Shown: piece by piece, positions 52,875-62,297 of the stretch
Numbering within the stretch: position 1 is the first letter of the stretch
Layout of the letters: the number at the start of each line of letters is the position of its first letter
Assembly (NCBI RefSeq): GCF_004340945.1
Contig: NZ_SLYD01000007.1
Span: 124,001-188,000 of the forward strand
Direction: 5' to 3'
Source: Sphingomonas sp. PP-F2F-A104-K0414
Lineage (GTDB): Bacteria > Pseudomonadota > Alphaproteobacteria > Sphingomonadales > Sphingomonadaceae
DNA length: 64,000 nucleotides
The notes under the pieces: model-generated
What the model saw: the letters and a program-made list of their open reading frames with translations, nothing else
Told to the model about the DNA's origin: nothing
The model's database searches: none
Made by a program: the position numbers and the translations under genes

Positions 52875-53348
52875 TCACCGTCTCGCAGTCAGCTTCGTGC
52901 CGAGCAGTACGAGGCGGCCGCCGGTGATGCCGAACCAGTGCGGTACGCCCGCCGGGATCAGCATGACGTCGCCCGGCTTCAACGTCCGCGTGGTGCCGCC
53001 GACGATGCGGTCGCCTTCGGTGAGGTCGGGCTTGACGGGTTTCGCCGCCTCTAGCGTGCCGCCCGATATCAGCGTTCCGGCGCCGGCGATGACGATCGCG
53101 TATTCGGCCTGATCCGGATGCACTGCCGGGCGTCCTGGCGTCTTCCAATATTCGAGCGCGGCCACCGTTTCGCCGTCGCGCACCAAGGGCTGCCACGCAA
53201 AGCCCTGTCCGGGTTTCATCGCTTTCGCCATCGCCGCGACCTGCGAGGTCACTTCGGCACCCGATGCGAAGGCAGTGGGATCCGTGGTCTGCGCCGTTGC
53301 AGCAACCGACACGAGGGCGAGGGCAACGGCCACGAGACGCGCGATCAT
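52875..53348 (-). CDS. Secreted cupin-domain protein
   Basis: Small exported protein of 157 residues: signal peptide MIARLVAVALALVSVAATAQ, then one cupin barrel. Cupin motif 1 is degenerate (HPDQAEYAIVIAGAGTLISGG with His and Glu), and motif 2 is KPGDVMLIPAGVPHWFG with its His. Enough metal ligands remain for a mononuclear site, possibly an isomerase or sugar-binding role. ATG 53348 overlaps the Gfo/Idh stop by 4 nt, so the two are translationally coupled and likely act on the same sugar in the periplasm. Confidence 0.85.
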   Translation of the reverse strand: MIARLVAVALALVSVAATAQTTDPTAFASGAEVTSQVAAMAKAMKPGQGFAWQPLVRDGETVAALEYWKTPGRPAVHPDQAEYAIVIAGAGTLISGGTLEAAKPVKPDLTEGDRIVGGTTRTLKPGDVMLIPAGVPHWFGITGGRLVLLGTKLTARR

Positions 53349-54451
53349 GCGCGACCGTCCAGGCGGATGGTCCGCCCTTCGCGCGCGGAACGGTAGATCG
53401 CCTCGACGATACGCATGTCGCGCAGGCCCTCTTCGCCCGACACGATCGGTTCGCGCCCGGTGCGGACGCAGTCGACGAGGTGATCGAGTTGCCCCGCGAA
53501 CTGCGTCTTGCCGGGGCCGGGCGGCGGCGTGACCGCGCGCTCGCGGCCGTCCTTGCCGACCCACATCTGGTTGCCATCATAGCGCGTCGCCGGCTCGAGC
53601 TCGATCCGGCCGGCGTCACCCATCAACAGGATGTGGTTCTGGTTGGCGCTGTACATCGACTGGCACCCGGCGATCGCGCCCGAGGGGAATTCCAGCGTCC
53701 AGTCGATCATGTCCTCGACCTCGGTAAAGCGGGGATCGCGTCGGTCGGTGGATTCGCGCGCGGTCACCGCGATCGGTTCCTCACCGGTCATGTAGCGCGC
53801 CGCCTGGAGGCTGTAGATGCCCATGTCCATTAGCGACCCGCCGCCCGACAGCGCGCGCTTGAGCCGCCATTTCGACGGATCGCGCTGGACGAAGCCGTGC
53901 TCGGACCGGACATAACGGATTTTCCCCGCCGCACCGGTATGCGCCAATCGCATCGCCTCGAGATTATAGGCCTCGAAATGGCAGCGATAGCCGATCATCA
54001 GCTTGCGGTTCGCGGTCTTGCACGCGGCGATCATCGCCTCGCATTCCGCGACCGAAACCGCCATCGGCTTTTCGCACATCACGTGCTTGCCCGCCTTCGC
54101 CGCGCGGATCGTGTACTCGGCGTGCAGCGCATTGGGCAGGCAGACATAGACGATGTCGACATCCGGATTGTTTCGGATCGAGTCGAAATTGGCGTAGGAA
54201 TAGACCGCGCTGGCGGGCAGGCCGTGCTCGGAGGCGACCCGCTTCGCCTTGAAGGGATCGCCGCTGACCACGGCGGCTAGCCGGCTGTGCGTGCAATTGG
54301 CGAACTGGGGTATGATGACGTCGAGCCCGTACGAGCCGAGCCCGACGATCGCATAGCCGAGCTTGCGGTCGGGCCGCCCTGCGCCGCACGCCGCCGAACT
54401 CAGCGCCAGTGCGGCGGCGGACAGGATGATATCGCGTCGTGCAAAATCCAT
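53345..54451 (-). CDS. Gfo/Idh/MocA family oxidoreductase with Tat-type signal
   Basis: NAD(P)-dependent sugar oxidoreductase of 368 residues, similar in layout to glucose-fructose oxidoreductase. A twin-arginine signal (MDFARRDIILSAAALALSSAAC) directs folded, cofactor-loaded export; the cysteine may make it a lipoprotein. The Rossmann motif GLGSYG follows, then VCLPNALHAEYTIRAAKAGKHVMCEKPMA with the catalytic-type EKP lysine, and the C-terminal alpha/beta domain with GGGSLMDMGIYSLQAARY. It lies 44 nt downstream of the TBDR on the same strand and is coupled to the cupin gene. Likely oxidises a sugar to a lactone. Confidence 0.91.
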   Translation of the reverse strand: MDFARRDIILSAAALALSSAACGAGRPDRKLGYAIVGLGSYGLDVIIPQFANCTHSRLAAVVSGDPFKAKRVASEHGLPASAVYSYANFDSIRNNPDVDIVYVCLPNALHAEYTIRAAKAGKHVMCEKPMAVSVAECEAMIAACKTANRKLMIGYRCHFEAYNLEAMRLAHTGAAGKIRYVRSEHGFVQRDPSKWRLKRALSGGGSLMDMGIYSLQAARYMTGEEPIAVTARESTDRRDPRFTEVEDMIDWTLEFPSGAIAGCQSMYSANQNHILLMGDAGRIELEPATRYDGNQMWVGKDGRERAVTPPPGPGKTQFAGQLDHLVDCVRTGREPIVSGEEGLRDMRIVEAIYRSAREGRTIRLDGRA

Positions 54452-54495
54452 GAAAGAGCGTCCCGGCGTTTGGAAGGATAGGCGATCCGGACCCG

Positions 54496-57400
54496 TCAGA
54501 ACCGCGCGCGCACGCCGATCCGGTAGAACCGGCCCAATGTGTCGTACAATGCCGGGTTCACGTCGAGCCCCGTATTGGTCTGTGGCGACGGTTCGGGATC
54601 GTGATCGAACAGATTGTCGACCTTGAAGAACATGCTGACCTGCTTGGTGACGTTCAGCGCGCCGCCGACGTCGAAGTAGAACGCGCCCTTCATCTTATTA
54701 TAGTCGATCGTCGGGTTGTTCGCGGTCGATACCGGGCAGTTGCCGGGCTGACAGACGACATATTGATGGCCGATCACGCCATCGCTGAACCAGCGCTGCT
54801 GCAGCGTGAGACTGAACTGATCATTGTCGTAGCTTTCGGTTGCGAGCCATTTCCAGTCGGGGGTCGCACCCGAATTGGCACCCGCCGTATCCACCGGAAT
54901 GGTACCGGGCAGGCCGGGATCGGTCACGTACTTCATGACGTGGGTGGCAAGCGCCCGGACCGTGAAATTGCCGTCGATCCCGAGTGGTTTGCGCCACTGA
55001 TAGCTGCCCTCGATATCGAAGCCGTTGGTCTTGATCGACGCCAGGTTGAAGGACTGCACGTTGACGAAGTTCGGCCCGGCGGTGTTCTGAAGATTGAACG
55101 CGCTGCAGGTGTCCGTATTGCCCTGGAAGCAGAGATTGACGATCTGCGCCGCGGTCAGGCTGGAGACGACGTCCTTCAGCTTGATCGTGTAATAGTCGAA
55201 CGACAGGCTGAGCCCCGGCAACCATGTTGGCCGCGACAGGACGATGCCCGCCTCGGTGCTGCGCGCGATCTCGGGGCGGAGCGCCGAATTGCCGATCGTG
55301 TTCTGGATGATCAGCACTTGCGTGTTGCGGAACGGATCTGTGAAGTTGGGGACGGTCGTGGTGGTCGGCGCGGCGAACAGCTCCGACAGGTTCGGTGCGC
55401 GGACGTCGCGCGACGTCACCGCGCGCAGGCGGAAGCCGTCGAGCGGCGTCTCCCACGTGCCGCCGACCTTCCAGGCGTAGACCACGCCCGAGGTCGAATA
55501 GCGCGTGGCGCGTCCCGCGGCGTTGACGTTCGCCCGGCCCAGCGTCTTGGAATCTAGGATCGGCAGGTTCATCTCGAGGAAGCTCTCGAGAACCGTGTAT
55601 TTGCCCGTCCCGTTCTTGTAATTGCCCGCGTACCAATTGCTGCCGATCGTCGAATTGAGGTTCGGATCGGACGGATACAGCGTCGAATTCGGGCTGACGT
55701 CGGAAACGCCCGCGCCGTACGGATCGGCGTTGACGCGGTAGAACTCACGGCGCCATTCGATGCCTGCCGCCAGCGCGAGCGGACCTGCCCACAGGGTGAT
55801 CGGCTCGCCCGAGATGCTGCCCGCGGCGGCATCCTGGGTCTGCTTGGTATGCTGGAACGGTCCAGCGGCCGGCGTGATGTACGCCAGCGCCGCCGCCGAC
55901 GGCGTGGTGCCGCCGAAGATGTTGATCGGCTGACACCCGGCGGCGCGCGCGGCCGCATCGGCGCAGACGATCTGGCCGTTGATCCGGGTTGCGTTGATCG
56001 CTTGGTTGTAGCGTCCGGTCAGGCTGACATTGTCGACGTTGATGTCGGTGATGTTGATGCCGTGCTCGTACGATGCGTCATAGGTCCAGCTGGTACCCAG
56101 CAGATCGGACTTGCCCTTCAAGCCCCCGACGAAGCGATACTGACGACGATCGGTGTTGACCTGGATGTTCGGCAGGATCGCGTTGCTGAGGCCGTACTGG
56201 AAATTGGTGATGCCGTTCGCCGCACAGGCTGCCGAGATCGACGCGGGCAGATACGGGTTTGCGCACTGGATGGTCAGCCCGGTCTTGGATGCGCCAGGAT
56301 TGGGCTGGTTGTGCGTCTTCACCTGCGCGACGTTGGCGGTCATGTAGACCTCCATGTCGGGCGCGACGTCGTAGCTGATGCGCGTATAGCCGTTGAGGCG
56401 CTGGATCGCGGATTGCAGCGAGGTGCCCGATCCGACATGCCCCGACTGGTCGCCGCCGACGCAGAAGCCGACATAACAGCCGGTGACGTTGCCCGCCGCG
56501 TTCTTCGCCGGCACGCCGTTCGAGCCGTAATTGAACGCGAACGGCTGGCCGTTGACGTCGAACGCCGTGCCTTGCAGCGGCCCGGCGCTGATCAGCCCGT
56601 ATTTGGTGTATTGATAGGCCTGGCCGTGGTCGCGGTAGAGAAGCTGCGGCGAGCCGTTGTTGCGGATGCCGGTGTCGACCAAGGTCGTCGCGCGGTACCA
56701 GTCGCGGCTGCCGGCGAGATCCTCGCCGAAATTGCCGGGGCCGACGCCCTGCTCCTTCGAATATTCCCCGCTCAGGATGACGTGGAGCTTGTCGTTCGCG
56801 AAACTCTTGCCGACCGCCGCCTGGAACAGCACCTGGCCGTCATCGCCGTATGTGGTCACGCCGGTCTGGACGTTGGCCTTGAACCCGGTGAACTTGGTGT
56901 CGGTGATGAAGTTGATCACGCCGCCGACCGCGTCCGAACCATAGGATGCGGAAGAGCCGCCGGTGACGATGTCGACGCGCTTGATCAGCAATTGCGGAAA
57001 CTGGCTGATATCCGGCACGCCGGTGACGTTGGCGCCGACGACGCGCTGGCCGTCGAGCAAGGTCAGCGTGCGGATCGTGCCGAGGCCGCGCAGCGAGAAC
57101 GAGCTCAACCCTTGCGATCCGCTCGACGTGCTGAAGGTGCCCGTGGTGGCACCGGTCGAGCCCTGCAGTGAGGGCAATTGCGCCACCGTCGTGAAGATGT
57201 TGGGTTGCGCGTTCTTGAGGATCTGCTCCTCGCCGATCACCGTCGTCGGCGTCGGCGCGTTGAAGCCGCTCGACGTGATGCGCGTGCCGGTGACGACGAT
57301 GTCGTTAACCGAGGCGGGGGCCTGCGCGTCACCGGCGGGGCTGGCGGGGGAGGCTTGCGGCGCAACCGGATCGAGTGTCGGCTCGGCCTGGTCACTGACC

Positions 57401-57531
57401 GGGGCAGGCGGCGGTGCGACGGTCTGGGCCGATACAGGCGTACAGGCCAGCACAGTCGCCAGCGCGACCAGGCTGGTAGCGATACCATCAAATCGTCCAA
57501 ACGACAGTCGGTCGCGCGTCGCCATTGTCAT
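54496..57531 (-). CDS. TonB-dependent receptor of the oxidative sugar locus
   Basis: Outer-membrane transporter of about 1011 residues in the large, loop-rich TBDR group. Signal peptide to PVSAQ, Pro/Ala linker with DIVVTGTRITSSGF, plug motifs LRGLGTIRTLTLLDGQRV, VDIVTGGSSASYGSDAVGGVINFIT, and a barrel ending in YRIGVRARF with terminal Phe. ATG 57531 or 57525 starts near the signal peptide; 57552 is less likely. It probably imports the oligosaccharide acted on by the flanking beta-helix protein, GH39 and Gfo/Idh, though the sugar is not deducible. An operator-like motif lies about 100 nt upstream. Confidence 0.91.
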   Translation of the reverse strand: MTMATRDRLSFGRFDGIATSLVALATVLACTPVSAQTVAPPPAPVSDQAEPTLDPVAPQASPASPAGDAQAPASVNDIVVTGTRITSSGFNAPTPTTVIGEEQILKNAQPNIFTTVAQLPSLQGSTGATTGTFSTSSGSQGLSSFSLRGLGTIRTLTLLDGQRVVGANVTGVPDISQFPQLLIKRVDIVTGGSSASYGSDAVGGVINFITDTKFTGFKANVQTGVTTYGDDGQVLFQAAVGKSFANDKLHVILSGEYSKEQGVGPGNFGEDLAGSRDWYRATTLVDTGIRNNGSPQLLYRDHGQAYQYTKYGLISAGPLQGTAFDVNGQPFAFNYGSNGVPAKNAAGNVTGCYVGFCVGGDQSGHVGSGTSLQSAIQRLNGYTRISYDVAPDMEVYMTANVAQVKTHNQPNPGASKTGLTIQCANPYLPASISAACAANGITNFQYGLSNAILPNIQVNTDRRQYRFVGGLKGKSDLLGTSWTYDASYEHGINITDINVDNVSLTGRYNQAINATRINGQIVCADAAARAAGCQPINIFGGTTPSAAALAYITPAAGPFQHTKQTQDAAAGSISGEPITLWAGPLALAAGIEWRREFYRVNADPYGAGVSDVSPNSTLYPSDPNLNSTIGSNWYAGNYKNGTGKYTVLESFLEMNLPILDSKTLGRANVNAAGRATRYSTSGVVYAWKVGGTWETPLDGFRLRAVTSRDVRAPNLSELFAAPTTTTVPNFTDPFRNTQVLIIQNTIGNSALRPEIARSTEAGIVLSRPTWLPGLSLSFDYYTIKLKDVVSSLTAAQIVNLCFQGNTDTCSAFNLQNTAGPNFVNVQSFNLASIKTNGFDIEGSYQWRKPLGIDGNFTVRALATHVMKYVTDPGLPGTIPVDTAGANSGATPDWKWLATESYDNDQFSLTLQQRWFSDGVIGHQYVVCQPGNCPVSTANNPTIDYNKMKGAFYFDVGGALNVTKQVSMFFKVDNLFDHDPEPSPQTNTGLDVNPALYDTLGRFYRIGVRARF

Positions 57532-57627
57532 CGATCCATCCCCTGTGCCCACGGTACGTGCCGGTGATCCGGCTTGTCAGTCCATCGTGTCTACCGGGGT
57601 CTACCGCATCGCGACCGGCGCGGCATC

Positions 57628-57644
57628 TACGACCAAGGTCGCAA
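57628..57644. promoter_or_regulatory. Operator-like motif copy A (TBDR promoter)
   Basis: TACGACCAAGGTCGCAA, containing the perfect dyad CGACC-AA-GGTCG, lies about 97 nt upstream of the TBDR start. A close match is found at 60851-60867 upstream of the beta-helix protein gene. Confidence 0.6.
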
Positions 57645-57691
57645 TCCGCGCCCTATCGACGGAGCACAGGGTCGCGAGGGAAGGGCGGGGC

Positions 57692-60600
57692 TCAGGGGCG
57701 GGCGGTATAGAGCGCGTGATGCGTCAGGATGAACAGCGTGCGGCCGTCCTCGCCGCCGAACAGCAATTGCAGTGGGCGGTCGGCCACGTCGATCCGTCCC
57801 TGCTCGCGGCCGTCCGCCGCGTAGACGAAGACCTGACCATTGGCGACGTAGACGCGACCGTCCGGCCCTGCCGCGACGCTTTCGCCGCCACGCGAGGCGA
57901 ACGGTCTCAGGTCGGTGATCGCGCCGCCGCTCCCAAGCAGCCCGCTATAGGTTCGATCCTCCGATCCGTTGACCAGGTACAGACGCTCGCCGACGCGTCC
58001 CGTGACCAGCCCGTAGGTGTCGAGCGTATCGGAAAAGCGCCACCCGAGATGATCGGCCGGCCCCTGTTGCCAGACCCGGTAGGCGGGCAGGGCCAGACTG
58101 CCATCGGCCGATACGTATTCGAGCGGTTTGGCGACCCCGACATCGCGCGCAAACATCTCCGCCAGGGTCGTGAAGTGATCGCGCGTCGAGTCATATTGAT
58201 CGCGGAACTCGCCATTGTTCCATACGCTCCCGGGGAGCACGACCCGCGCGTTGGCGTGGGGCCCGACCGGCGTCGGCGTGATGACCTTGATCGCCTGCGG
58301 AGCCTCGGGTCGGAGGCCGTATACCGTCGCGGCCGGGCCCGCCGAGGACAGCACCAGCAAGCCCCCCGAACGGTCCACCGCGAGATTGACGGGATCGAGC
58401 GGCGCATCCGCGACGATCGACAGACCCTCCGTCTCGGACCAGCCATGGATCCGGTGGAACTGGCGATCGACGAAGTACAGCTTGCCCTTCGCAACGACCG
58501 CGCCGCCGCCCAACGAGTAGAAGCCGTCCGCAACCTTGCGGACGTCTGCCAAGGGCGGCGCGGCGGCGGGGATTGGTGCGGTCGTGACGTCGAGCACGGC
58601 AAACTCACGTTCGCGCATCACGCGACCCTGCGTGATGTCGACGATCGCATTCTCGTACGGATATTTGCTCGCACGCAGATAGGTCCCGCAGCCGTTCGCG
58701 TCGCACGTCGAGAAGCCGCTTTCGGCATTCACATGGACATTGCGGAAACGAATGTCGGTCGATCCGTACACAGTCACCGCCGCGGGTGCCGGTTCGAGCG
58801 ACCGCGTCACGCGGTAGGCATGGAGGTTGGCGAACAGGATGTCGCGCGAATTGCGCACCTCCAGCGCGACCGCGGCGCGGCTTTCACCGGCTTCCTCCTC
58901 GGTCTGCGGGGCGAGGAACTGCCAGTTGCGGACGCCGTCGAGGACGATCTCCGCCCGCCGGTGATGCTCGGCCGACATCTGGTACACATAGCCCGGCGTG
59001 CTCGTGTTCGAGACGTGGAGCCCGGCCTGCGCGTAGGTGTTCGGCGTCCACACACCATTGAACGTGCCGCCGCCGCCATCCGTCACCCACAGGCTCGCAT
59101 ATTGCCCGTCCCAGCGCTTGGCCGGATCGAGGTCGGCGGTATGCGTCGCGTTGTAGGGATCGAAGCGCGTGCCGTCGGCGCGAAAGCTGCCATGCCCGCC
59201 GCCGAACTTGACGTCGTCGACCAGCGACTGTTCGCCGGCGCGCCATAGCAAGGCGGTCGCGCGCGGATTGCGTCCACCGGTCGACAGCCCGAGCCCGGAA
59301 ACGATCGCCGCGCCGCCTTTCGCGCTTTCGATCAAGGCACGGGCGCTACCGACGCCGCGATAGGCGGGGCTGTCCTCCGCGAGCACGATCTGCGTCAGGC
59401 TGGGGTGGAGGCCGATCAGGACAGTGTCGGCGCGCAGCTTCAGCGTATCGGTGACGCGGTAGAAGCCGGCGGGGAAATACAACACGCGGTGCGTATCGAT
59501 CGAGCGCTGGAGCACCGCGGTATCGTCGCTGGCATCGTCACCGCGGGCACCGAGATCCTTGACGCTCGTCCAGGCCGAGACCGGCGGCAATGCACGGATC
59601 GCCGGTTTGCGCGACGGCGCAGACGAGGACAGCGGCTTCGGATCGAACCGTGTCGCAAAACGCCCCGTGGTACCCAGTGCGGGCAGGGTCAGTCCGGCGG
59701 TGAATTCGCCGACCCGGTATCGTGCCGTCGAGCCTGCCAATGTCCGACCGCTGTCGCGAAACTGCGCGAACACTGGTGTCGCGTTGGCCACGGCATTGTC
59801 GAAACCGATCTGCGTATAGGCGCTGCCTTCGTTGCTGATGATGATCCCGGCCTTGGTCACGCCATCGAACCGGACGTCCTTGCCCCACAGCCAGTCGCCA
59901 TAGCCGCGGTCGATGTCGATCCCGACGGGCGTGTTGCGGAACACCGTGTTGACCAGAGTGAGCCCCGCTTCGTGTTCGCGGATACCGGCGTCGCGCTGGC
60001 CGTCGAAGACCGAGTCGAGCAGCGTGTACTGCCAGGCGGGGGAGGTCTTTTCGGTCAGGATCCCGTACCGCCCACCATAAAAGCGCAGGTCCTGGCCGAG
60101 ATTGCCGACCTGGTAGATCCCCGCGAGCGCCGAGCCGAGGTGGAAATCGATATGGCTCAGAAACGCATGCTGTGCCGCATGCGCGCGGACCGCGGTGGCA
60201 GCGGGATTGCCGTCGCCGATCATGAAGTCGATATTGGACAGCGCCGAATAGAAGGTGCCCGAATTCGCATCTGCGATATCGGGCGCGAACGGAACGCTGG
60301 TCGGTGGCGGGACCGCCACGGGTGGGGCGGGGGGCGCGCCCGGCGGTGGCGGCAAGTTGCCGGTGAACATGACCATGCTGCCCGCGCCACGCTGAAAGCC
60401 GGGCGTCGCGCTGGCCAGCACGAGCACCGGACGCGTCTTACCGACCCCGAACAGGCGGACGCCGGGACGCAGATACAGGGTGCGGGTAATCCGGTAACGC
60501 CCGGCGGGAAGGAAGACGAGGCCGCCGGCGCCGCTGCCCTTGGTCGTCGCCGCGGCGGCATCGATCGCGCGCTGGATCGCCGGGCCGTCATCGGTGACTC

Positions 60601-60778
60601 CGTCGCCGCGGGCGACGACGGTGATCGCGCGCGGATCGCTAGGGGCGGTCGCGTAGACCGATCGCGACGGCACGGCGAGGGCGCTTGTGGAAACGCTCGC
60701 GAGCAGCAGCGCCGCTGCAACGCGCGGCAGGGGCATGAGTGTCGGAAAGGGCATGATCGCAGGTCTGGCCGTCATCAT
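57692..60778 (-). CDS. Large beta-helix (pectate-lyase-3/GH55-like) protein with C-terminal propeller
   Basis: Secreted protein of 1028 residues with a signal peptide (to about SALAVPS, residue 38). Two right-handed beta-helix modules of the Pectate_lyase_3 type follow: ARGDGVTDDGPAIQRAIDAA...FLPAGRYRITRTLYLRPGVRLFG (about 55-110) and LGARGDDASDDTAVLQRSID...YFPAGFYRVTDTLKLRADTVLIG (about 410-460). A tandem pair is the architecture of GH55 beta-1,3-glucanases. The last 260 residues look like an SMP-30/NHL-type beta-propeller (VNLAVDRSGGLLVLSS, SVAAGPDGRVYVANGQVFVY). The catalytic residue is not identifiable by eye, so lyase or hydrolase is open. Part of the oxidative sugar locus. Confidence 0.82.
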   Translation of the reverse strand: MMTARPAIMPFPTLMPLPRVAAALLLASVSTSALAVPSRSVYATAPSDPRAITVVARGDGVTDDGPAIQRAIDAAAATTKGSGAGGLVFLPAGRYRITRTLYLRPGVRLFGVGKTRPVLVLASATPGFQRGAGSMVMFTGNLPPPPGAPPAPPVAVPPPTSVPFAPDIADANSGTFYSALSNIDFMIGDGNPAATAVRAHAAQHAFLSHIDFHLGSALAGIYQVGNLGQDLRFYGGRYGILTEKTSPAWQYTLLDSVFDGQRDAGIREHEAGLTLVNTVFRNTPVGIDIDRGYGDWLWGKDVRFDGVTKAGIIISNEGSAYTQIGFDNAVANATPVFAQFRDSGRTLAGSTARYRVGEFTAGLTLPALGTTGRFATRFDPKPLSSSAPSRKPAIRALPPVSAWTSVKDLGARGDDASDDTAVLQRSIDTHRVLYFPAGFYRVTDTLKLRADTVLIGLHPSLTQIVLAEDSPAYRGVGSARALIESAKGGAAIVSGLGLSTGGRNPRATALLWRAGEQSLVDDVKFGGGHGSFRADGTRFDPYNATHTADLDPAKRWDGQYASLWVTDGGGGTFNGVWTPNTYAQAGLHVSNTSTPGYVYQMSAEHHRRAEIVLDGVRNWQFLAPQTEEEAGESRAAVALEVRNSRDILFANLHAYRVTRSLEPAPAAVTVYGSTDIRFRNVHVNAESGFSTCDANGCGTYLRASKYPYENAIVDITQGRVMREREFAVLDVTTAPIPAAAPPLADVRKVADGFYSLGGGAVVAKGKLYFVDRQFHRIHGWSETEGLSIVADAPLDPVNLAVDRSGGLLVLSSAGPAATVYGLRPEAPQAIKVITPTPVGPHANARVVLPGSVWNNGEFRDQYDSTRDHFTTLAEMFARDVGVAKPLEYVSADGSLALPAYRVWQQGPADHLGWRFSDTLDTYGLVTGRVGERLYLVNGSEDRTYSGLLGSGGAITDLRPFASRGGESVAAGPDGRVYVANGQVFVYAADGREQGRIDVADRPLQLLFGGEDGRTLFILTHHALYTARP

Positions 60779-60850
60779 CGGTCCCTTTCGGCGTGCGCGT
60801 GAAGTTTCGGCACATCATGCCCGATAGGCGGTCGCGTCGGCTAGGACGAC

Positions 60851-60867
60851 TGCGACAAAGGTCGTAA
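60851..60867. promoter_or_regulatory. Operator-like motif copy B (between beta-helix gene and gntK)
   Basis: TGCGACAAAGGTCGTAA matches copy A (57628-57644) at 13 of 17 positions with the same CGAC-N3-4-GGTCG dyad spacing. It lies 73 nt upstream of the beta-helix protein start and 58 nt upstream of the divergent gluconokinase. Confidence 0.6.
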
Positions 60868-60924
60868 TGGCCAAGCCCGTTGCGCCGTCCGATAGCGTCG
60901 TAGCGGGACAGTCGACGAGGGCGC

Positions 60925-61533
60925 GTGGTGCAAGCAGAGCGAGATACTTCCGGAAATCCGCATGACAGCCTTGGCAGGGCCATTCTTGGCAGGGGCATTG
61001 TCGTCATGGGCGTCAGCGGCAGCGGTAAATCGACGCTGGCGGCGTCTTTGGCGGAGAGGCTTCACTGTCCGCTGCTCGAAGGCGATATGTTTCACACGCC
61101 GGCAAGCATCGCCAAGATGCAGTCGGGGCATCCGCTCGACGATGCCGACCGCTGGCCGTGGCTCGACCGCCTCGGGGCTGCGCTCGGCGACGCGGCGCTG
61201 GGGGCTCGGACCGAGCAGGGTGGCCTCGCGGTGGCCGCCTGTTCCGCCCTGAAACGCAGTTACCGGGAGCGTCTGTCCGCGACCTCTGCCGTACCGCTGT
61301 CGTTCGTACTGCTCGATACGATGCCCGCGGAGATCGCGCGTCGGCTTGCCGCGCGGTCTGGACATTATATGCCGGCAAGCCTGCTAGACAGCCAACTCGC
61401 TACGCTCGAGCGGCCGGCAGCGGATGAAAACGCGCTGATCCTCGATGCGAGCCGGACGCCGGATGCGCTGGCGACAGAGGTGCTGGCCTGGCTAGGGATC
61501 ACGACGCCCCTGCAGGAGCAACGGCGCGGCTGA
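60925..61533 (+). CDS. gntK: Gluconokinase
   Basis: Phosphorylates gluconate (or a related aldonate) with ATP to 6-phosphogluconate, feeding the Entner-Doudoroff or pentose phosphate pathways. The 202-residue P-loop kinase shows Walker A GVSGSGKST, LLEGDMFHTPASIAKMQSGHPLDDADRWPWL (the gluconokinase D-x-x-H and DDxDRxPWL signature), ACSALKRSYRERL and ARSGHYMPASLLDSQLATLE. The only start codons are GTG 60925 or 60928, giving a leader about 24 residues longer than typical; GAGGG lies just upstream. It is divergent from the beta-helix gene and convergent with gntR. Confidence 0.95.
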   Translation: MVQAERDTSGNPHDSLGRAILGRGIVVMGVSGSGKSTLAASLAERLHCPLLEGDMFHTPASIAKMQSGHPLDDADRWPWLDRLGAALGDAALGARTEQGGLAVAACSALKRSYRERLSATSAVPLSFVLLDTMPAEIARRLAARSGHYMPASLLDSQLATLERPAADENALILDASRTPDALATEVLAWLGITTPLQEQRRG

Positions 61534-61565
61534 CCTGCGCACCGAACGAACCGACAGGTACCGCA

Positions 61566-62297
61566 TCACGGCATCAGCCGCTTGCGCCCCTGTGACAAAT
61601 GCCAGCGCATCGCGAGCGCGGCGCCGTCCGCATCTTCCGCGCGGATCGCCTCGACGATCGCGTCATGCTCGTCCATCATCGCTCCGATGACCTCGGGCGG
61701 GCGCGAGCGGGAGATATCGACGCCGGCACGCAGGATCCGCATCACCTCCTCGTGGAGATGGTCGAACACCAGCAGGAACGCGGCGTTGGCGGTCGCCTCG
61801 ACGATCGCGCGGTGGAGCACCCAGTCCTCGTCATGCGCGGGCGCGTTCGACAGCAACGCGCTGCGCAACGCCTCCAGCGCCCGTTCGATCGCCTCGAGCT
61901 GATGATGCGATCGGCGCGATGCCGCGAGCCGCGCGGCCTCCGCCTCCAGCACGAACCGCACTTCGTAGGTGCCGAGCGTCGTCGCCAGCGCATCCATCGG
62001 CATGTGCGTGCCGAGCCGTTCGGAAGGGCGGCGCTTGACGTACGACCCCGCACCGCGCCGCGCCTGGGTGATTCCGTCCGACGCCAGCCGGGCCAGCGCC
62101 TCGCGGACGATCGTCCGTGACATCCCGAAGGTGGCGGCGAGTTGCGCTTCGGAGGGCAGCCGATCGCCGACCGCAAGCTTGTCGTCGGTGATGATCCGGA
62201 CGATCGCCGTATAGGCGCGATCGGCCAGCCGTAATTCGGTCACGACCGCACTTCCTGCAGTGGCATATACCCTGATCCCGGCATCGTCAGACGACAT
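61566..62297 (-). CDS. GntR-family transcriptional regulator (FadR subfamily)
   Basis: Regulator of 243 residues. The N-terminal winged helix-turn-helix is clear (AIVRIITDDKLAVGDRLPSEAQLAATFGMSRTIVREALARLASDGITQARRGAGSYV), followed by an all-helical FCD effector domain (about 100-235) with the metal-ligand-like histidines in LHRAIVEAT and LHEEVM and RWHLSQGRK. FCD proteins commonly sense organic acids such as gluconate. Its start overlaps the GntP stop by 11 nt, so it is the second gene of a gntP-gntR operon and probably regulates it and gntK. Confidence 0.93.
   Translation of the reverse strand: MSSDDAGIRVYATAGSAVVTELRLADRAYTAIVRIITDDKLAVGDRLPSEAQLAATFGMSRTIVREALARLASDGITQARRGAGSYVKRRPSERLGTHMPMDALATTLGTYEVRFVLEAEAARLAASRRSHHQLEAIERALEALRSALLSNAPAHDEDWVLHRAIVEATANAAFLLVFDHLHEEVMRILRAGVDISRSRPPEVIGAMMDEHDAIVEAIRAEDADGAALAMRWHLSQGRKRLMP

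Noticed and set aside
56963..59248. Plus-strand open frame of about 760 codons
   Set aside because: Spans the antisense of two unrelated minus-strand genes and their intergenic gap; composition is not protein-like.
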